DNA of 64,000 bases from Mycobacteroides immunogenum (GTDB lineage Bacteria; Actinomycetota; Actinomycetes; Mycobacteriales; Mycobacteriaceae), in the NCBI RefSeq assembly GCF_001605725.1, contig NZ_CP011530.1, positions 2,046,001 to 2,110,000 on the forward strand, given 5' to 3'. This document shows, piece after piece, positions 26,042 to 36,163 of this stretch; the first letter of the stretch is position 1, and every line of letters begins with the position of its first letter. The notes under the pieces were generated by a model that did not search any database, was not told the origin of the DNA, and saw nothing but the letters and a program-made list of their open reading frames with translations. Made by a program: the position numbers and the translations under genes.

Positions 26042-27571
26042 ATGATGCGGATGCGCCGGGCGTTGCCAGTGATCTTCTTGATGTTGACGGCGGCCGTCCC
26101 AGCCATCCCGGCGGCCGCCGCGCCGCTGCCCGCTCCGAGCCCGTCGCTGCAGGCGTTCTACGACCAAAAGGTGGTCTGGGGCGGCTGCGACGGCTTCGTC
26201 ACCGACACCAGCCGCATCCCGACCGCGCGCTGCGCCAAGGTCAAGGTGCCCGTCAGCTACGACAAGCTGATGGGCACGGTGGCCGAACTCGCCGTGCTCA
26301 AGGTGCCCGCCTCCGGAAAGCGGGTCGGCGCACTATTGGTCAACCCCGGTGGCCCGGGCGGTTCGGGTGTGGATCTGGCCGCCGGCATGGGCGCCAAGCT
26401 CGGTGACTCGGCGATAGGGCAGAGCTTCGACATCGTCGGGTTCGACCCGCGTGGTGTCGGCGGCTCCACGCCGACCCTGCGCTGCCGGACCGACGCGCAG
26501 TTCGACGCCTTCCGCAAGGAACCGCTCGCCGACTACAGCCAGGCCGGCGTGGCGCACATCGAGGATGTGTATCGCCAGTACGTCAACGAATGCGCGAACC
26601 GGATGGGGCTGGACTTCCTCGCCAACGCCGGAACTGCCTCGGCGGCAAGGGATATGGATATCGTTAGGGCCGTGGTCGGCGACAGCAAGCTGAACTACCT
26701 GGGGTACTCCTACGGCACCGAGCTGGGCACCCAGTACGCCGAGTACTTCCCGCAGAACGTGCGCACCATGGTCCTGGACGGTGCGATCGATCCGACAATC
26801 GATCCGGTGGAGTCCAACGTCCGCCAGATGACCGGATTCCAGGTGGCCTTCAACGACTACGCGGCCGATTGCGCCAAGGACCCCAAGTGCCCGCTGGGCG
26901 CCGACCCGTCGCAGGCAGTGAAGCGCTTCCACCAGCTGGTCGATCCGCTGGTGACCAAGCCGGCCAAGACCAACGATCCGCGCGGACTGAGCTACCAGGA
27001 CGCCATCACCGGCACCATCCAGGCGATGTACACGCCGCGGTATTGGAAGTACTTGACGTCGGGCTTGGCCGGATTGGTTGATGGCAGCGGTCCCGACGAC
27101 CTGCTGTGGCTGGCCGACCAGTATCAGGAGCGCGACGACCACGGGCGTTACGACAACCTGCAGGACGCCTTCAATTCGATTCGGTGCGTCGACGGACCCA
27201 CGCCGAAGGATTCCGCGCCGTGGGTGGCGGCCGACAAGACGCTGCGTGAGCAGGCGCCGTTCTCGAGTTACGGTCAGTTCACCGGCTACGCCCCGCGCGA
27301 CCTGTGCGCCTTCTGGCCGGTGCCCCCGACATCGACCCCGCACACCCCGTCGACACCCGGTCTGCCGCCGGTGGTCGTCATCTCCACCACCCATGACCCG
27401 GCGACGCCCTACGAGGCGGGTGTGGCGCTGGCCCGGCAGTTGGGCGGATCGCTCATCAGCTACGAGGGCACCCAGCACACCGTCGCCTTCAATGGTGAAG
27501 CGTGCGTCGATGACGTGGTGACGCGCTACTTCGTTGACGGGACCGTGCCTCCTAAAGACGTTCGCTGCTGA
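26042..27571 (+). CDS. Secreted alpha/beta hydrolase, CaeA paralogue (Rv2223c-like)
   Basis: 509 residues, plainly a tandem duplicate of the gene upstream: the same NPGGPGGSG, GYSYGTELG, TTHDPATPYEAG and GTQHTVAF blocks in the same order. Unlike CaeA it has a cleavable Sec signal (hydrophobic residues ~8-24, cleavage near AAAA-APL) without a lipobox cysteine, so it should be released or loosely attached. 35 bases separate the two genes. Substrate unknown. Confidence 0.9.
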   Translation: MMRMRRALPVIFLMLTAAVPAIPAAAAPLPAPSPSLQAFYDQKVVWGGCDGFVTDTSRIPTARCAKVKVPVSYDKLMGTVAELAVLKVPASGKRVGALLVNPGGPGGSGVDLAAGMGAKLGDSAIGQSFDIVGFDPRGVGGSTPTLRCRTDAQFDAFRKEPLADYSQAGVAHIEDVYRQYVNECANRMGLDFLANAGTASAARDMDIVRAVVGDSKLNYLGYSYGTELGTQYAEYFPQNVRTMVLDGAIDPTIDPVESNVRQMTGFQVAFNDYAADCAKDPKCPLGADPSQAVKRFHQLVDPLVTKPAKTNDPRGLSYQDAITGTIQAMYTPRYWKYLTSGLAGLVDGSGPDDLLWLADQYQERDDHGRYDNLQDAFNSIRCVDGPTPKDSAPWVAADKTLREQAPFSSYGQFTGYAPRDLCAFWPVPPTSTPHTPSTPGLPPVVVISTTHDPATPYEAGVALARQLGGSLISYEGTQHTVAFNGEACVDDVVTRYFVDGTVPPKDVRC

Positions 27572-27590
27572 CCTGCGGCATACTCTCCCC

Positions 27591-28931
27591 ATGGATCGTC
27601 AGAAGGAATTCGTGCTGCGCACGCTGGAAGAACGCGATATCCGTTTTGTCCGGCTGTGGTTCACCGACGTGCTCGGCTACCTCAAGAGCGTGTCCATCGC
27701 GCCCGCTGAGCTGGAGGGCGCGTTCGAGGAAGGCATCGGCTTCGACGGCTCGTCCATCGAAGGCTTCGCCCGTGTCTCTGAGTCGGACACCGTGGCGCAT
27801 CCTGACCCGTCCACGTTCCAGGTGCTGCCCTGGACCACCAGCGCCGGCAAGCATCACTCGGCGCGCATGTTCTGCGATATCAAGCTGCCCGACGGATCGC
27901 CGTCGTGGTCGGATCCACGGCACGTGCTGCGCCGCCAGCTCGCCAAGGCAAGCGATTTGGGCTTTTCCTGCTACGTGCACCCGGAGATCGAGTTCTTCTT
28001 GCTGAAGAACATGCCCGACGATGGTTCGGCGCCGATCCCTGCCGACGACGCCGGGTACTTCGACCAGGCCGTGCACGAAGCAGCGCCGAACTTCCGCCGG
28101 CACGCCATCGACGCACTCGAATCCATGGGCATCTCCGTGGAATTCAGCCATCATGAGGGCGCACCCGGCCAGCAGGAGATCGACCTGCGGTACGCCGACG
28201 CGCTGTCCATGGCGGATAACGTGATGACGTTCCGCAACGTGGTCAAGGAAGTGGCCATCATCGACGGCGTGCATGCCACGTTCATGCCCAAGCCGTTCAG
28301 CGACCACCCCGGTAGTGCCATGCACACCCACATGAGTCTGTTCGAGGGCGACACCAACGCCTTCCACAATCCCGACGATCCGCTGCAGCTGTCCGATGTC
28401 GGCAAGTCGTTCATCGCGGGAATCCTGGAGCACGCCAACGAGATCAGTGCCGTCACCAACCAGTGGGTGAACTCCTACAAGCGGCTGGTGCAGGGCGGCG
28501 AGGCGCCCACGGCGGCATCGTGGGGCGCGGCCAACCGCTCGGCGCTGGTGCGGGTTCCGATGTACACGCCCAACAAGTCGTCTTCGCGCCGTATCGAGGT
28601 CCGCAGCCCAGATTCGGCCTGCAACCCGTACCTGACCTACGCGGTGCTGCTGGCCGCCGGTTTGCGCGGCGTCGAGCAGGGCTACACCCTGGGACCCGAG
28701 GCCGAGGACGATGTGTGGCAGCTGACCGCCGCCGAGCGCCGGGCCATGGGATATAAGGAGCTACCCAGCACCCTGGAGAATGCCCTCATCGCCATGGAGG
28801 GCTCCGAACTGGTGGCAGAGGCCTTGGGGGAGCACGTCTTCGACTTCTTCCTGCGTAACAAGAGAGCCGAGTGGGCGCGCTACCGCAGTAATGTGACCCC
28901 GTTCGAGCTGCGGGCCTATTTGGGGCTGTGA
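27591..28931 (+). CDS. glnA2: Glutamine synthetase GlnA2 (type I-alpha-like)
   Basis: 446 residues, the length of M. tuberculosis GlnA2. Signatures: FDGSSIEGF, the metal-binding EIEFFLL, the ATP-binding [16 protein letters not shown], and NRSALVRVP. It lacks the adenylylation tyrosine region present in GlnA1 of this window. GlnA2 is a minor, non-essential glutamine synthetase in M. tuberculosis. The start is 19 bases after the hydrolase stop; a TACTCT four bases before ATG may be part of a promoter but the spacing is short. The stop overlaps the glnE start (GTGA). Confidence 0.95.
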   Translation: MDRQKEFVLRTLEERDIRFVRLWFTDVLGYLKSVSIAPAELEGAFEEGIGFDGSSIEGFARVSESDTVAHPDPSTFQVLPWTTSAGKHHSARMFCDIKLPDGSPSWSDPRHVLRRQLAKASDLGFSCYVHPEIEFFLLKNMPDDGSAPIPADDAGYFDQAVHEAAPNFRRHAIDALESMGISVEFSHHEGAPGQQEIDLRYADALSMADNVMTFRNVVKEVAIIDGVHATFMPKPFSDHPGSAMHTHMSLFEGDTNAFHNPDDPLQLSDVGKSFIAGILEHANEISAVTNQWVNSYKRLVQGGEAPTAASWGAANRSALVRVPMYTPNKSSSRRIEVRSPDSACNPYLTYAVLLAAGLRGVEQGYTLGPEAEDDVWQLTAAERRAMGYKELPSTLENALIAMEGSELVAEALGEHVFDFFLRNKRAEWARYRSNVTPFELRAYLGL

Positions 28932-31906
28932 CTCGATCTTCTGAGCGTTCAAAGGTCCCCGGCGTCGGGCGACTGGGCCTTGTCGACGCGCGGGCCGCGG
29001 CACTGCTCGAAGAGCTGGGTTGGACCACCGAGGCGCACGTTCCGCTGCTGTGGTCGCTCTCGCGTTCTCCCGACGCAGATGCCGCGCTGCTCACCCTGAT
29101 CCGGCTGCGCGAGGAGATGGGCCCACAGTGGGCCGCACTGGATCGGGAGCTGAGCACCGACACCTCGCTGCGGGGGCGGCTGCTGGCGGTGCTCGGGTCG
29201 TCGCTGGCACTCGGTGATCATCTGGTGGCCCGTCCCGATCGTTGGCAGCTATTGGTCGGAGACATCCAGCTGGAGTCGAAATCGGCTCTGCAAGAACGCT
29301 TTTTGGCAGCAGTCGGGGCCGTCGACGGGCGGGCCTCGGTCTCGGAGGGCGCCGCCATCTCGGCGCTGCGGGACGCCTATCGCGACCGGCTGCTGGTGCT
29401 GGCCGCGCTTGATCTGGCGGCCACCGTCGAAAACGAACCGGTGCTGCCGTTCCCGGTGGTGGGACAGCACCTGTCAGATCTGGCCGATGCCGCGCTGACG
29501 GCGGCGCTGGCAGTAGCGGTGTCACTTGTGGTTCCCGAGGGGCAGGCCCCGCCCCGGCTCGCGGTCATCGCGATGGGCAAATGTGGTGCACGCGAACTCA
29601 ATTACGTCAGCGATGTCGATGTCATCTTTGTCGCGGAGGAAGCCGACTCGCTGACCACCCGCGTCGCCGGCGAGATGATGCGGGTGGGGTCCAGCACCTT
29701 CTTCGAGGTGGACGCGGCGCTTCGCCCGGAGGGCAAGGCCGGGGCGCTGGTCCGCACCCTGGAGTCGCATGTCGCGTACTACCGCCGTTGGGCCAAGACC
29801 TGGGAATTTCAGGCGCTACTCAAGGCGCGTCCCGCCGTCGGCGATTCCGACCTGGGTAAGGCGTACATCGACGCGCTCATGCCCATGGTGTGGACCGCTT
29901 GTGAGCGTGAGGATTTCGTACCCGAGGTGCAGGCCATGCGCCGCCGGGTGGAATCACTGGTGCCCGCCGATCTGCGCGAGCGTGAGATCAAACTGGGCAC
30001 CGGTGGTCTGCGTGACGTCGAATTCGCGGTGCAGCTGCTGCAGCTGGTGCATGGCCGCGCTGACGAGTCGCTGCATGTGGCATCGACTGTCGACGCGCTG
30101 AGCGTGCTGTCGGCCGGGGGCTACATCGGTCGTGACGACGGCGCCAATCTCACTGCGTCCTATGAATTTTTGCGGCTGCTGGAGCATCGACTGCAGCTGC
30201 AGCGCCTCAAGCGCACACACACCCTGCCCGCACCAGAGGACACCGAGGCAATGCGCTGGCTGGCCCGGGCGGCGCATGTACGTCCCGACGGGCAAAACGA
30301 TGCTCTCGGAGTGTTGCGCGCCGAGATCAAGCGGCAAGCGTTGCGGGTGTCGCGTCTGCACGCAAAGTTGTTCTACCAACCGCTGCTGGAATCGGTGACC
30401 GAGTTCGACAAGGAAGCGCTGGGGCTGTCCAACGAGGCGGCGGTGCGTCAGCTCGCCGCCCTGGGATACCAGCAGCCGCAGCACGCCCTCAGTCACCTCT
30501 CTGCGCTGACCAAAGAGGGTGGGCGGCGTGGACGTATCCAATCCATCCTGCTGCCAACGCTTTTGGACTGGCTGGCGGATACCCCCGACCCGGACGCTGG
30601 GCTGCTGGCCTACCGCCGGGTGAGCGAGGCGCTGGTCGACCAAACCTGGTACCTGCGCACCCTGCGTGATGAGGGCGCGGTGGCCAAGCGGTTGATGCAG
30701 ATCTTGGGCACCTCGGCGTATGTGCCCGATCTCATCATGCGCGCACCGGAAGTGATCCAGCTGTATGCGGACGGACCCAACGGCCCCAAACTCCTTGAGG
30801 CAGATCCAGCTTCGGTAGCCAAGGCGCTCATCGCGTCATCGGCGCGGCACGCCGATCCCGAGCGGGCCATCGCGGCGGCACGGTCATTGCGGCGCCGGGA
30901 GCTGGCGCGGGTGGCCTCGGCGGATCTGCTGGGCCTGCTGGATGTGGTGGAGGTTTGTGGTGCGCTCACCTCGGTGTGGGTGGCGGTGCTGCAGGCGGCA
31001 CTGGACGCGGTGATCAAGGCGAGCATTGTGGCGGGGGAGGAGGCGCCCGCCGTCATCTCCGTCATCGGAATGGGCCGGCTGGGCGGCGGAGAGCTCGGTT
31101 ACGGGTCCGATGCGGATGTCCTCTACGTGTGTGAGGCGCGCGGCGATGCCTCCGACGCTGAGGCGGTCCGGTGGTCGGCGACCGTTGCCGAGAAGGTGGG
31201 CAAGCTGCTCGGCGCGCCCAGCACCGACCCGCCGCTGCAGGTGGACACCGGGCTGCGGCCGGAAGGTCGCAACGGACCGCTGGTGCGCACCCTGGCCGCC
31301 TACGAGGCGTACTACGCGCAGTGGGCGCAGCCATGGGAGGTGCAAGCGCTGCTGCGGGCGCACAGCGTCGCCGGAGATGCAGATCTGGGGCTGCGGTTCC
31401 TGCACATGATCGACAAGACGCGGTATCCGGCCGGCGGTATCGGCCTGGACGCGGTGCGCGAGATCCGCCGGATCAAGGCGAGGGTGGATGCCGAGCGGCT
31501 GCCGCGCGGCGCGGACCCGAATACCAATACCAAGCTGGGGCGTGGCGGCCTGGCCGACGTGGAATGGACCGTGCAGCTGCTGCAGCTGCGTTACGCACAC
31601 GAGCACCAGTCGCTGCACAGCACCTCGACCCTGCAAACGCTGCGGGCCGCGGCGGAAGCCGGGCTCATCGAGGCCGACGATGCCGAGCTGCTGCGCCAGG
31701 CCTGGCTGACCGCGACCAACGCGCGCAACGCGCTGGTGCTGGCGCGCGGCAAGCCGACCGACCAGCTGCCCGGCCCCGGACGGCTGCTCAACACCGTGGC
31801 CGCGGCTGCCGGTTGGCCCGACAACGACGGCGGCGAGTTCCTGGACAACTATTTGCGGGTGACTAGGCGGGCAAAGGCCGTGGTGCAGAGGGTGTTTGGG
31901 GAGTAG
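28928..31906 (+). CDS. glnE: Bifunctional glutamine synthetase adenylyl-removase/adenylyltransferase GlnE
   Basis: 992 residues (M. tuberculosis 994). Two nucleotidyltransferase domains are visible: the N-terminal with [19 protein letters not shown] (deadenylylation) and the C-terminal with [19 protein letters not shown] (adenylylation), each followed by a helical domain with a [20 protein letters not shown] block. It attaches or removes AMP on GlnA1. GTG start overlaps the glnA2 stop, so the pair is co-translated. In M. tuberculosis glnA1 is adjacent; here nearly 7 kb intervenes. Confidence 0.97.
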   Translation: MTRSSERSKVPGVGRLGLVDARAAALLEELGWTTEAHVPLLWSLSRSPDADAALLTLIRLREEMGPQWAALDRELSTDTSLRGRLLAVLGSSLALGDHLVARPDRWQLLVGDIQLESKSALQERFLAAVGAVDGRASVSEGAAISALRDAYRDRLLVLAALDLAATVENEPVLPFPVVGQHLSDLADAALTAALAVAVSLVVPEGQAPPRLAVIAMGKCGARELNYVSDVDVIFVAEEADSLTTRVAGEMMRVGSSTFFEVDAALRPEGKAGALVRTLESHVAYYRRWAKTWEFQALLKARPAVGDSDLGKAYIDALMPMVWTACEREDFVPEVQAMRRRVESLVPADLREREIKLGTGGLRDVEFAVQLLQLVHGRADESLHVASTVDALSVLSAGGYIGRDDGANLTASYEFLRLLEHRLQLQRLKRTHTLPAPEDTEAMRWLARAAHVRPDGQNDALGVLRAEIKRQALRVSRLHAKLFYQPLLESVTEFDKEALGLSNEAAVRQLAALGYQQPQHALSHLSALTKEGGRRGRIQSILLPTLLDWLADTPDPDAGLLAYRRVSEALVDQTWYLRTLRDEGAVAKRLMQILGTSAYVPDLIMRAPEVIQLYADGPNGPKLLEADPASVAKALIASSARHADPERAIAAARSLRRRELARVASADLLGLLDVVEVCGALTSVWVAVLQAALDAVIKASIVAGEEAPAVISVIGMGRLGGGELGYGSDADVLYVCEARGDASDAEAVRWSATVAEKVGKLLGAPSTDPPLQVDTGLRPEGRNGPLVRTLAAYEAYYAQWAQPWEVQALLRAHSVAGDADLGLRFLHMIDKTRYPAGGIGLDAVREIRRIKARVDAERLPRGADPNTNTKLGRGGLADVEWTVQLLQLRYAHEHQSLHSTSTLQTLRAAAEAGLIEADDAELLRQAWLTATNARNALVLARGKPTDQLPGPGRLLNTVAAAAGWPDNDGGEFLDNYLRVTRRAKAVVQRVFGE

Positions 31907-31988
31907 TGGCTACCGCTACAGCGGGATCCACCGGGACCGAGCCACCCGCCTGCCCAGCGCCTCGTACCGAGCTGCTCAAACAAGGCGA

Positions 31989-32513
31989 CTAAAAGGCGTA
32001 GCTACCCGATGCTTGCAGCACGAAGCCATGTGGGCCGCTGGTGGTGTCTGTGCATGCAAGCAGCGGCTCAACGCCCACGGCGCATGTCGCGTTTTGAAAT
32101 GCCACTTTTTCGCCGACGTTAAGCATTTCTCCGTGCTCGTAGCTCCAATTGCAGCCGAACCCTTGCTTGCTAATTTCATACTGAGGCCCTCGGGGGTACA
32201 CGGACCCAATCAGGCACGCATCTTCGCCAGGGCCGGAGCCCCGGGCGCTATCCAAGCCAGGGATATGCCCGGAACATTGAATTCCCTGATTGATGGTTAG
32301 AGTGGTTTCCGGTGCGCTGACTACACATTTTATTTCGTATGGGGTTGAGAAGCTAATAGTGCGAGCTGCGCTTTTTGGGGTGTATCTAAAAAACTTTTCT
32401 ACCGGCACAGACGAGTAAGAGTTGAAATCTACTGTACCAGGATCCGCATGTGCGAAGTTTGGAATTACGCAAAGCATACTTGCTGTGCACGCTATTGCAA
32501 TAACAAATTTCAT
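31989..32513 (-). CDS. Secreted cysteine-containing protein of unknown function
   Basis: 174 residues. Sec signal peptide with hydrophobic core at ~4-22 and likely cleavage after AHA (residue ~27). The mature part has six cysteines (at CVV, QCS, ACL, GCN, TCA, ACT), suggesting disulfides. I do not recognise the family. The gene is markedly AT-rich compared with its neighbours, especially its first half (32280-32560), with codons rarely used elsewhere in this window. It lies 11 bases downstream of the 71-residue gene and forms an operon with it. ATG 32513 is preferred over an in-frame TTG at 32528. Confidence 0.65.
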   Translation of the reverse strand: MKFVIAIACTASMLCVIPNFAHADPGTVDFNSYSSVPVEKFFRYTPKSAARTISFSTPYEIKCVVSAPETTLTINQGIQCSGHIPGLDSARGSGPGEDACLIGSVYPRGPQYEISKQGFGCNWSYEHGEMLNVGEKVAFQNATCAVGVEPLLACTDTTSGPHGFVLQASGSYAF

Positions 32514-32524
32514 TGCAGTGCCTA

Positions 32525-32740
32525 TCAATGTTGAATTATGAGCCGAGTTACGTGAGTTTCAGGGTTGTACGGGGGTTCTGCGTTGAGGTTTTGGCCGAAG
32601 TAGGTGTGGACTTGTCCGTCGGTGAGCAGGCCCAGGTTGTTGTCGTCGAGTACTTCCACGAATGCTTCACCCCCTTGCATGATGACTTCGACAACCGTCC
32701 CCTCCGGTTGTTGTCCCAGGTTCATGTATGGAACTTTCAT
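32525..32740 (-). CDS. Small protein, possibly DUF1883-like
   Basis: 71 residues with an excellent ribosome site (AAGGAG, eight bases before ATG 32740), so it is likely real. Sequence pattern: G--VEV--------VEVLDDNNLGLL-DG----YFG------PPYNP, all-beta looking. It vaguely resembles DUF1883, a small beta domain known alone or fused to TIR domains, but I could not confirm that. Acidic, no signal peptide. Upstream partner of the AT-rich secreted protein gene. Confidence 0.55.
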   Translation of the reverse strand: MKVPYMNLGQQPEGTVVEVIMQGGEAFVEVLDDNNLGLLTDGQVHTYFGQNLNAEPPYNPETHVTRLIIQH

Positions 32741-33032
32741 GACAAATACTCCTTGTGGTTAGTGATCGACGCAATGACGCAATGGAAATGGCCCGCGCGT
32801 CAAGGAGGTGGCGGGTCAGGGTTTGTCGCGCGGAGGCGGGCAGATAGGGCACGCCCGCGAAGCGGGGGGCGGCATGAAAAAACAGCACCCCGTCCCGAAT
32901 GTGGGCACAGTTGTGCTGCTGCGAAACCGAGTCTACGAACCCCACACCAGACACACCAGGGGCGTGATTTGGCTTGTGCGATCGGTCGGCGCGAAGTTCA
33001 GGACAGCTCACGGATGTCAGTCCCATACTGTG
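32741..33032. other. Intergenic stretch between the AT-rich operon and the hemophore genes
   Basis: About 300 bases between divergent genes. It should hold the promoter of the minus-strand operon (near 32745-32790) and, at its right end, TACTGT (33026-33031), the likely -10 of the hemophore gene. A 60-codon plus-strand frame (32874-33056) is present but not convincing. No repeat or RNA gene recognised. Confidence 0.4.
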
Positions 33033-33046
33033 CGGATCAAGATCCG
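33033..33046. promoter_or_regulatory. Inverted repeat at the hemophore gene transcription start
   Basis: CGGATC-AA-GATCCG, a perfect six-base inverted repeat with two-base spacer. It begins one base after TACTGT (33026-33031) and would cover the +1 region, a typical repressor position. The binding protein is unknown. Confidence 0.4.
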
Positions 33047-33077
33047 TCTCTGCTGATTCGATCTGCAAGGAGTACTC

Positions 33078-33410
33078 ATGAAGTACGCATCGATCGTCCT
33101 GAGTCTCGGTGTTGTCGTCGGTGCGCTTGGCGTCGCGGTACCGGCTCAGGCGAAGCCAGGTGATTGCACCGTCTCTGAGGAAGCCCGACTCGACGCCGTG
33201 GCGGACACCAAGCGGGCCGAATATCTGGAGCGTCATCCGGACGTCAACGCTGGGATGAGCAATGCTCTCAAGAACACCCCTGGGGACGGAGAGGCCAAGC
33301 ACCAGGCCGTGCAGGCCTACCTCGATACGAATCCGGCGGCCAAGGCCGATCTGGATGCGATCCGTCAGCCCGTGCAGGACTTCAAGAATCGCTGCTGGCC
33401 GCAGGGCTAG
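33078..33410 (+). CDS. Hemophore-related secreted protein
   Basis: 110 residues. Signal peptide of about 26 residues (cleavage near AQA-KPG), then a compact helical domain with two cysteines (C near residue 30 and the C-terminal CWP) and the pattern YLERHPDVN-G----KNTP---KHQAVQAYLDTNP-AK-DLD-IRQPV--FKNRC, which marks the mycobacterial hemophore-related (Rv0203-like) family. These small exported proteins bind heme; heme binding here is inferred. Strong ribosome site AAGGAG before ATG. It is paralogous to the next gene, with the same core. Confidence 0.8.
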   Translation: MKYASIVLSLGVVVGALGVAVPAQAKPGDCTVSEEARLDAVADTKRAEYLERHPDVNAGMSNALKNTPGDGEAKHQAVQAYLDTNPAAKADLDAIRQPVQDFKNRCWPQG

Positions 33411-33447
33411 GAGCAGCGGAATTACATCGCTGTAGTTCCTCCCACGC

Positions 33448-33466
33448 TTCTCATGGTTTCTTAACG
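33448..33466. repeat. Direct-repeat motif upstream of the second hemophore gene
   Basis: TTCTCATGG followed by TTTCTTAACG puts TTCTCA and TTCTTA ten bases apart, resembling the TTCTC repeats at 20093-20114 upstream of the FAAL gene. Possible response-regulator site; weak evidence. Confidence 0.3.
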
Positions 33467-33555
33467 TTCAGGCCATGACGGTCCAACCAACGCTCGATAG
33501 CGTCCCGGGCGGGCCGGCACGTCGTCGGCTGTAACGCTGAACAAGGAGTTACTCC

Positions 33556-34119
33556 ATGAAGTTCACCTCTGCTGTCATCAGTGGTGTCGTTGGCGCCGGC
33601 GCGGTGGCCAGCGCCCTGGCATTCGCCGGCGCTGCCGACGCGGCTCCGAGCAAGTGCACCGCCGCTGAGTTCGCCCGCACCCACTCAACCGTGTCGAGCC
33701 AGGTCGCGAGCTACCTGGACAAGAACCCGACCATCAACGACGGAATCACCAACGCCGCCAAGGGCGCTCCCGAGGGTCAGCGTCACGAGGCCATCAAGAC
33801 CTACCTGGACGGCCAGCCCGCCGCCAAGGCCGAGCTGGACAAGATCCGCCAGCCGCTGACCAGCCTGAAGAACAGCTGCGGCGCGGACACCGATGACGCC
33901 GCCCCGGCCGCTCCCGCCGCACTGACAGGTCAGGTGCCCGCCGAGCAGCCCGCCACCGAGAACGCTCCCGCCGAGCAGCCGCAGCAGCCGTGGAACCCCT
34001 TCGCGCCGCAGCAGCAGCCGGCCCAGGAGGCCACCGAAACTGCCAACACCCAGCAGGCCGCCCCGGCCAAGCCGGCCACGCCGAACGTGGCCGCAGTGGT
34101 TGATCAGCAGGACGTCTAA
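33556..34119 (+). CDS. Hemophore-related secreted protein with Pro/Gln/Ala-rich tail
   Basis: 187 residues. Signal peptide (cleavage near ADA-APS), hemophore-type core with two cysteines (SKCTAAEF and LKNSCG) and YLDKNPTINDGITNAAKG, followed by a ~75-residue low-complexity tail rich in Ala, Pro, Gln and Glu that is absent from its neighbour. The tail may be a cell-wall spacer. Good ribosome site AAGGAG. Likely arose by duplication of the adjacent gene plus tail acquisition. It is followed after 37 bases by the two-component genes. Confidence 0.78.
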   Translation: MKFTSAVISGVVGAGAVASALAFAGAADAAPSKCTAAEFARTHSTVSSQVASYLDKNPTINDGITNAAKGAPEGQRHEAIKTYLDGQPAAKAELDKIRQPLTSLKNSCGADTDDAAPAAPAALTGQVPAEQPATENAPAEQPQQPWNPFAPQQQPAQEATETANTQQAAPAKPATPNVAAVVDQQDV

Positions 34120-34156
34120 CAACACTCATAGGTGGGCGGCTTAGCCTTATGGAGCG

Positions 34157-34867
34157 ATGACACAGGAAACTGCCGCCCGTCACAAGGTGTTGATGGTCGA
34201 TGACGACCCGGACGTTCGGAACTCGGTAGCCCGCGGGCTACGCCACTCGGGTTTCGACGTCCGGGTCGCTGTCGATGGCCGCGATGCGCTTACCCAGCTC
34301 GCGGCCGATGAGCCCGACGCCCTGGTGCTCGATGTGCAGATGCCCGAGCTCGACGGCGTGGCGGTGGTTACCGCACTACGGGCCCTCGGTAACGACATTC
34401 CGATCTGCGTGCTCAGCGCACGCGACACCGTCAACGATCGGATCGCCGGTCTAGAGGCCGGCGCGGACGACTATCTGACGAAACCCTTCGATCTTGGCGA
34501 GCTGGTGGCCCGCCTGCGCGCACTGCTGCGCCGTCGCGGTGCCGGCGCGGGCGGCATGGCGGTGTCCGCCATCACCGTCGGACAGATCACCGTGGACGCG
34601 TCGCGCCGGCTGGTCTTTGTCAACGGAGAGCGCGTCGAACTCAGCAAGCGCGAGTTCGACCTGCTGGTGGTGCTGGCCGAGAACACCGGCGTGGTGCTGA
34701 GCCGCACCCGGCTGCTGGAATTGGTGTGGGGGTACGACTTTGACGTCGAGACCAACGTGGCCGATGTCTTCGTGAGCTACCTGCGCCGCAAATTGGAAGC
34801 CGGGGGAGCCTCCCGGGTCATCCACACCGTCCGGGGAGTCGGGTACGTGATGCGGGAAGAGCCGTGA
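34157..34867 (+). CDS. OmpR/PhoB-family response regulator, PrrA-like
   Basis: 236 residues: receiver domain with acidic pocket D15-D17, phospho-acceptor D59 (LVLDVQMP), conserved Thr/Ser and Lys (LSARDT, LTKPF), then a winged-helix DNA-binding domain ([33 protein letters not shown]). Very like mycobacterial PrrA (Rv0903c), but the location beside hemophore genes is not that of prrA, so it is best called a paralogue. TAGCCT nine bases before ATG suggests a near-leaderless transcript. ATGA overlap with the kinase gene. Confidence 0.9.
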   Translation: MTQETAARHKVLMVDDDPDVRNSVARGLRHSGFDVRVAVDGRDALTQLAADEPDALVLDVQMPELDGVAVVTALRALGNDIPICVLSARDTVNDRIAGLEAGADDYLTKPFDLGELVARLRALLRRRGAGAGGMAVSAITVGQITVDASRRLVFVNGERVELSKREFDLLVVLAENTGVVLSRTRLLELVWGYDFDVETNVADVFVSYLRRKLEAGGASRVIHTVRGVGYVMREEP

Positions 34868-36153
34868 AACGCTCGCTGTCCCTGCGCACCCGCGTCGCGG
34901 TCGCGGCGTTTCTCGCCGCCGGACTAGTGGTTGCCCTGATTGGCATTGTCGCCGGGATTGCCTTGGTGCGCAACGATACTCGACAACTTGATCGGCGCCT
35001 CGACATGCTGACCGACGCGGTACAGGCCACCACCCGCCATGGCGAAACCACCTTCGTGCTGACGGTGCGGGACACCAAGAGCGGCGGGCTGGTCATCTTC
35101 CGCGGAGTCGAACTACCCCGCCTGCCGTTGGGGACCAGGAACGTGACCGTCGGTGATGTGAACTACCGGGTACGGACCATCGAGAACCCCGAAGAACAGA
35201 CGGTGATTTCACTGGGGACACGCTCAGACACGGTGCTGGTCAATCACCGCGGCATTCCGGTGTTCATCGCTTTAGGCGTGCTGTCGATGCTGCTGGCCGG
35301 CGGATTCGCCTGGCTGTTCGCTGGGCGTGCGGTGCGGCCGCTGCACCAGCTCACCGACCAGACCCGCCAGTTGGACACCGACGGCCTGCAGGTCGCCGCG
35401 GTGCGCGGCGCCCGTGAATCCGAGGAGCTTGCCGAGGCCATGGCCGCCATGCTTGGCCGAGTGTCGGCGGCGCAGTCCGAAACCACCAAATCCCTTTTGG
35501 CAGCCCGCGATTTCGCCGCCAGTGCGGCGCACGAGCTGCGCACGCCGCTCACTGCGATGCGCGCTGACCTGGACACTCTGCGCGCACACGACCTTTCGGA
35601 CGATGAGCGCGTCGAGGTGATCGGAGATCTACAGCGCGCGCAGCGACGCGTCGAGGCCACCATCACCGCGCTCGGCCAGTTGGCCTCCGGTGACCTTGCC
35701 CGGCTTGAGGACCGCGAACTGGTAGATATCGCCGACCTATTGGATCGGGTGGCCGGGGACGCGTTGATGCACCGCACCGATGCACCGGACATCACCGTGA
35801 ATGTCGACGACGGCGGTGTGGTGCTGGGCTGGCCGGACGGGCTGCGGCTGGCCGTGGACAACCTGGTACGCAACGCCATCAACCACGGCGACGCCAAACA
35901 TATTGTGCTGTCGGCAAACCGCCATGATGACCGGCTGGTCATCGTGGTCGACGACGACGGCACCGGCCTGCCTGAGGCCGATCGGGAGCGGGTGCTCGGG
36001 CGATTCGAACGCGGACCCGGTGCCAAGCCCGGCGGGCTGGGCCTGGGACTGGCACTCGTCGCGCAGCAGGCCGCGTTGCACGGCGGAGACGTGGTGCTGT
36101 CCTCAAGTCCACTGGGTGGTCTGCGCGCGACGCTGACCATCGCCGCAAAATAA
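34864..36153 (+). CDS. Sensor histidine kinase, PrrB-like
   Basis: 429 residues: TM1 (~11-33), an extracytoplasmic sensor of about 95 residues, TM2 (~132-152), HAMP, dimerisation domain with phospho-accepting H223 in [17 protein letters not shown], and an HATPase domain ([26 protein letters not shown]). Architecture and sequence follow mycobacterial PrrB. The sensor domain begins [14 protein letters not shown] and shows no obvious ligand motif. Presumably phosphorylates the regulator encoded just upstream; signal unknown, heme or iron being a contextual guess. Confidence 0.9.
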   Translation: MKRSLSLRTRVAVAAFLAAGLVVALIGIVAGIALVRNDTRQLDRRLDMLTDAVQATTRHGETTFVLTVRDTKSGGLVIFRGVELPRLPLGTRNVTVGDVNYRVRTIENPEEQTVISLGTRSDTVLVNHRGIPVFIALGVLSMLLAGGFAWLFAGRAVRPLHQLTDQTRQLDTDGLQVAAVRGARESEELAEAMAAMLGRVSAAQSETTKSLLAARDFAASAAHELRTPLTAMRADLDTLRAHDLSDDERVEVIGDLQRAQRRVEATITALGQLASGDLARLEDRELVDIADLLDRVAGDALMHRTDAPDITVNVDDGGVVLGWPDGLRLAVDNLVRNAINHGDAKHIVLSANRHDDRLVIVVDDDGTGLPEADRERVLGRFERGPGAKPGGLGLGLALVAQQAALHGGDVVLSSSPLGGLRATLTIAAK

Positions 36154-36163
36154 GAAGCGACAG

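Noticed and set aside
32874..33056. 60-codon plus-strand frame in the gap before the hemophore gene
   Set aside because: Only a G-rich run upstream, no homology seen; ends just before the hemophore ribosome site. Kept as doubtful rather than annotated.
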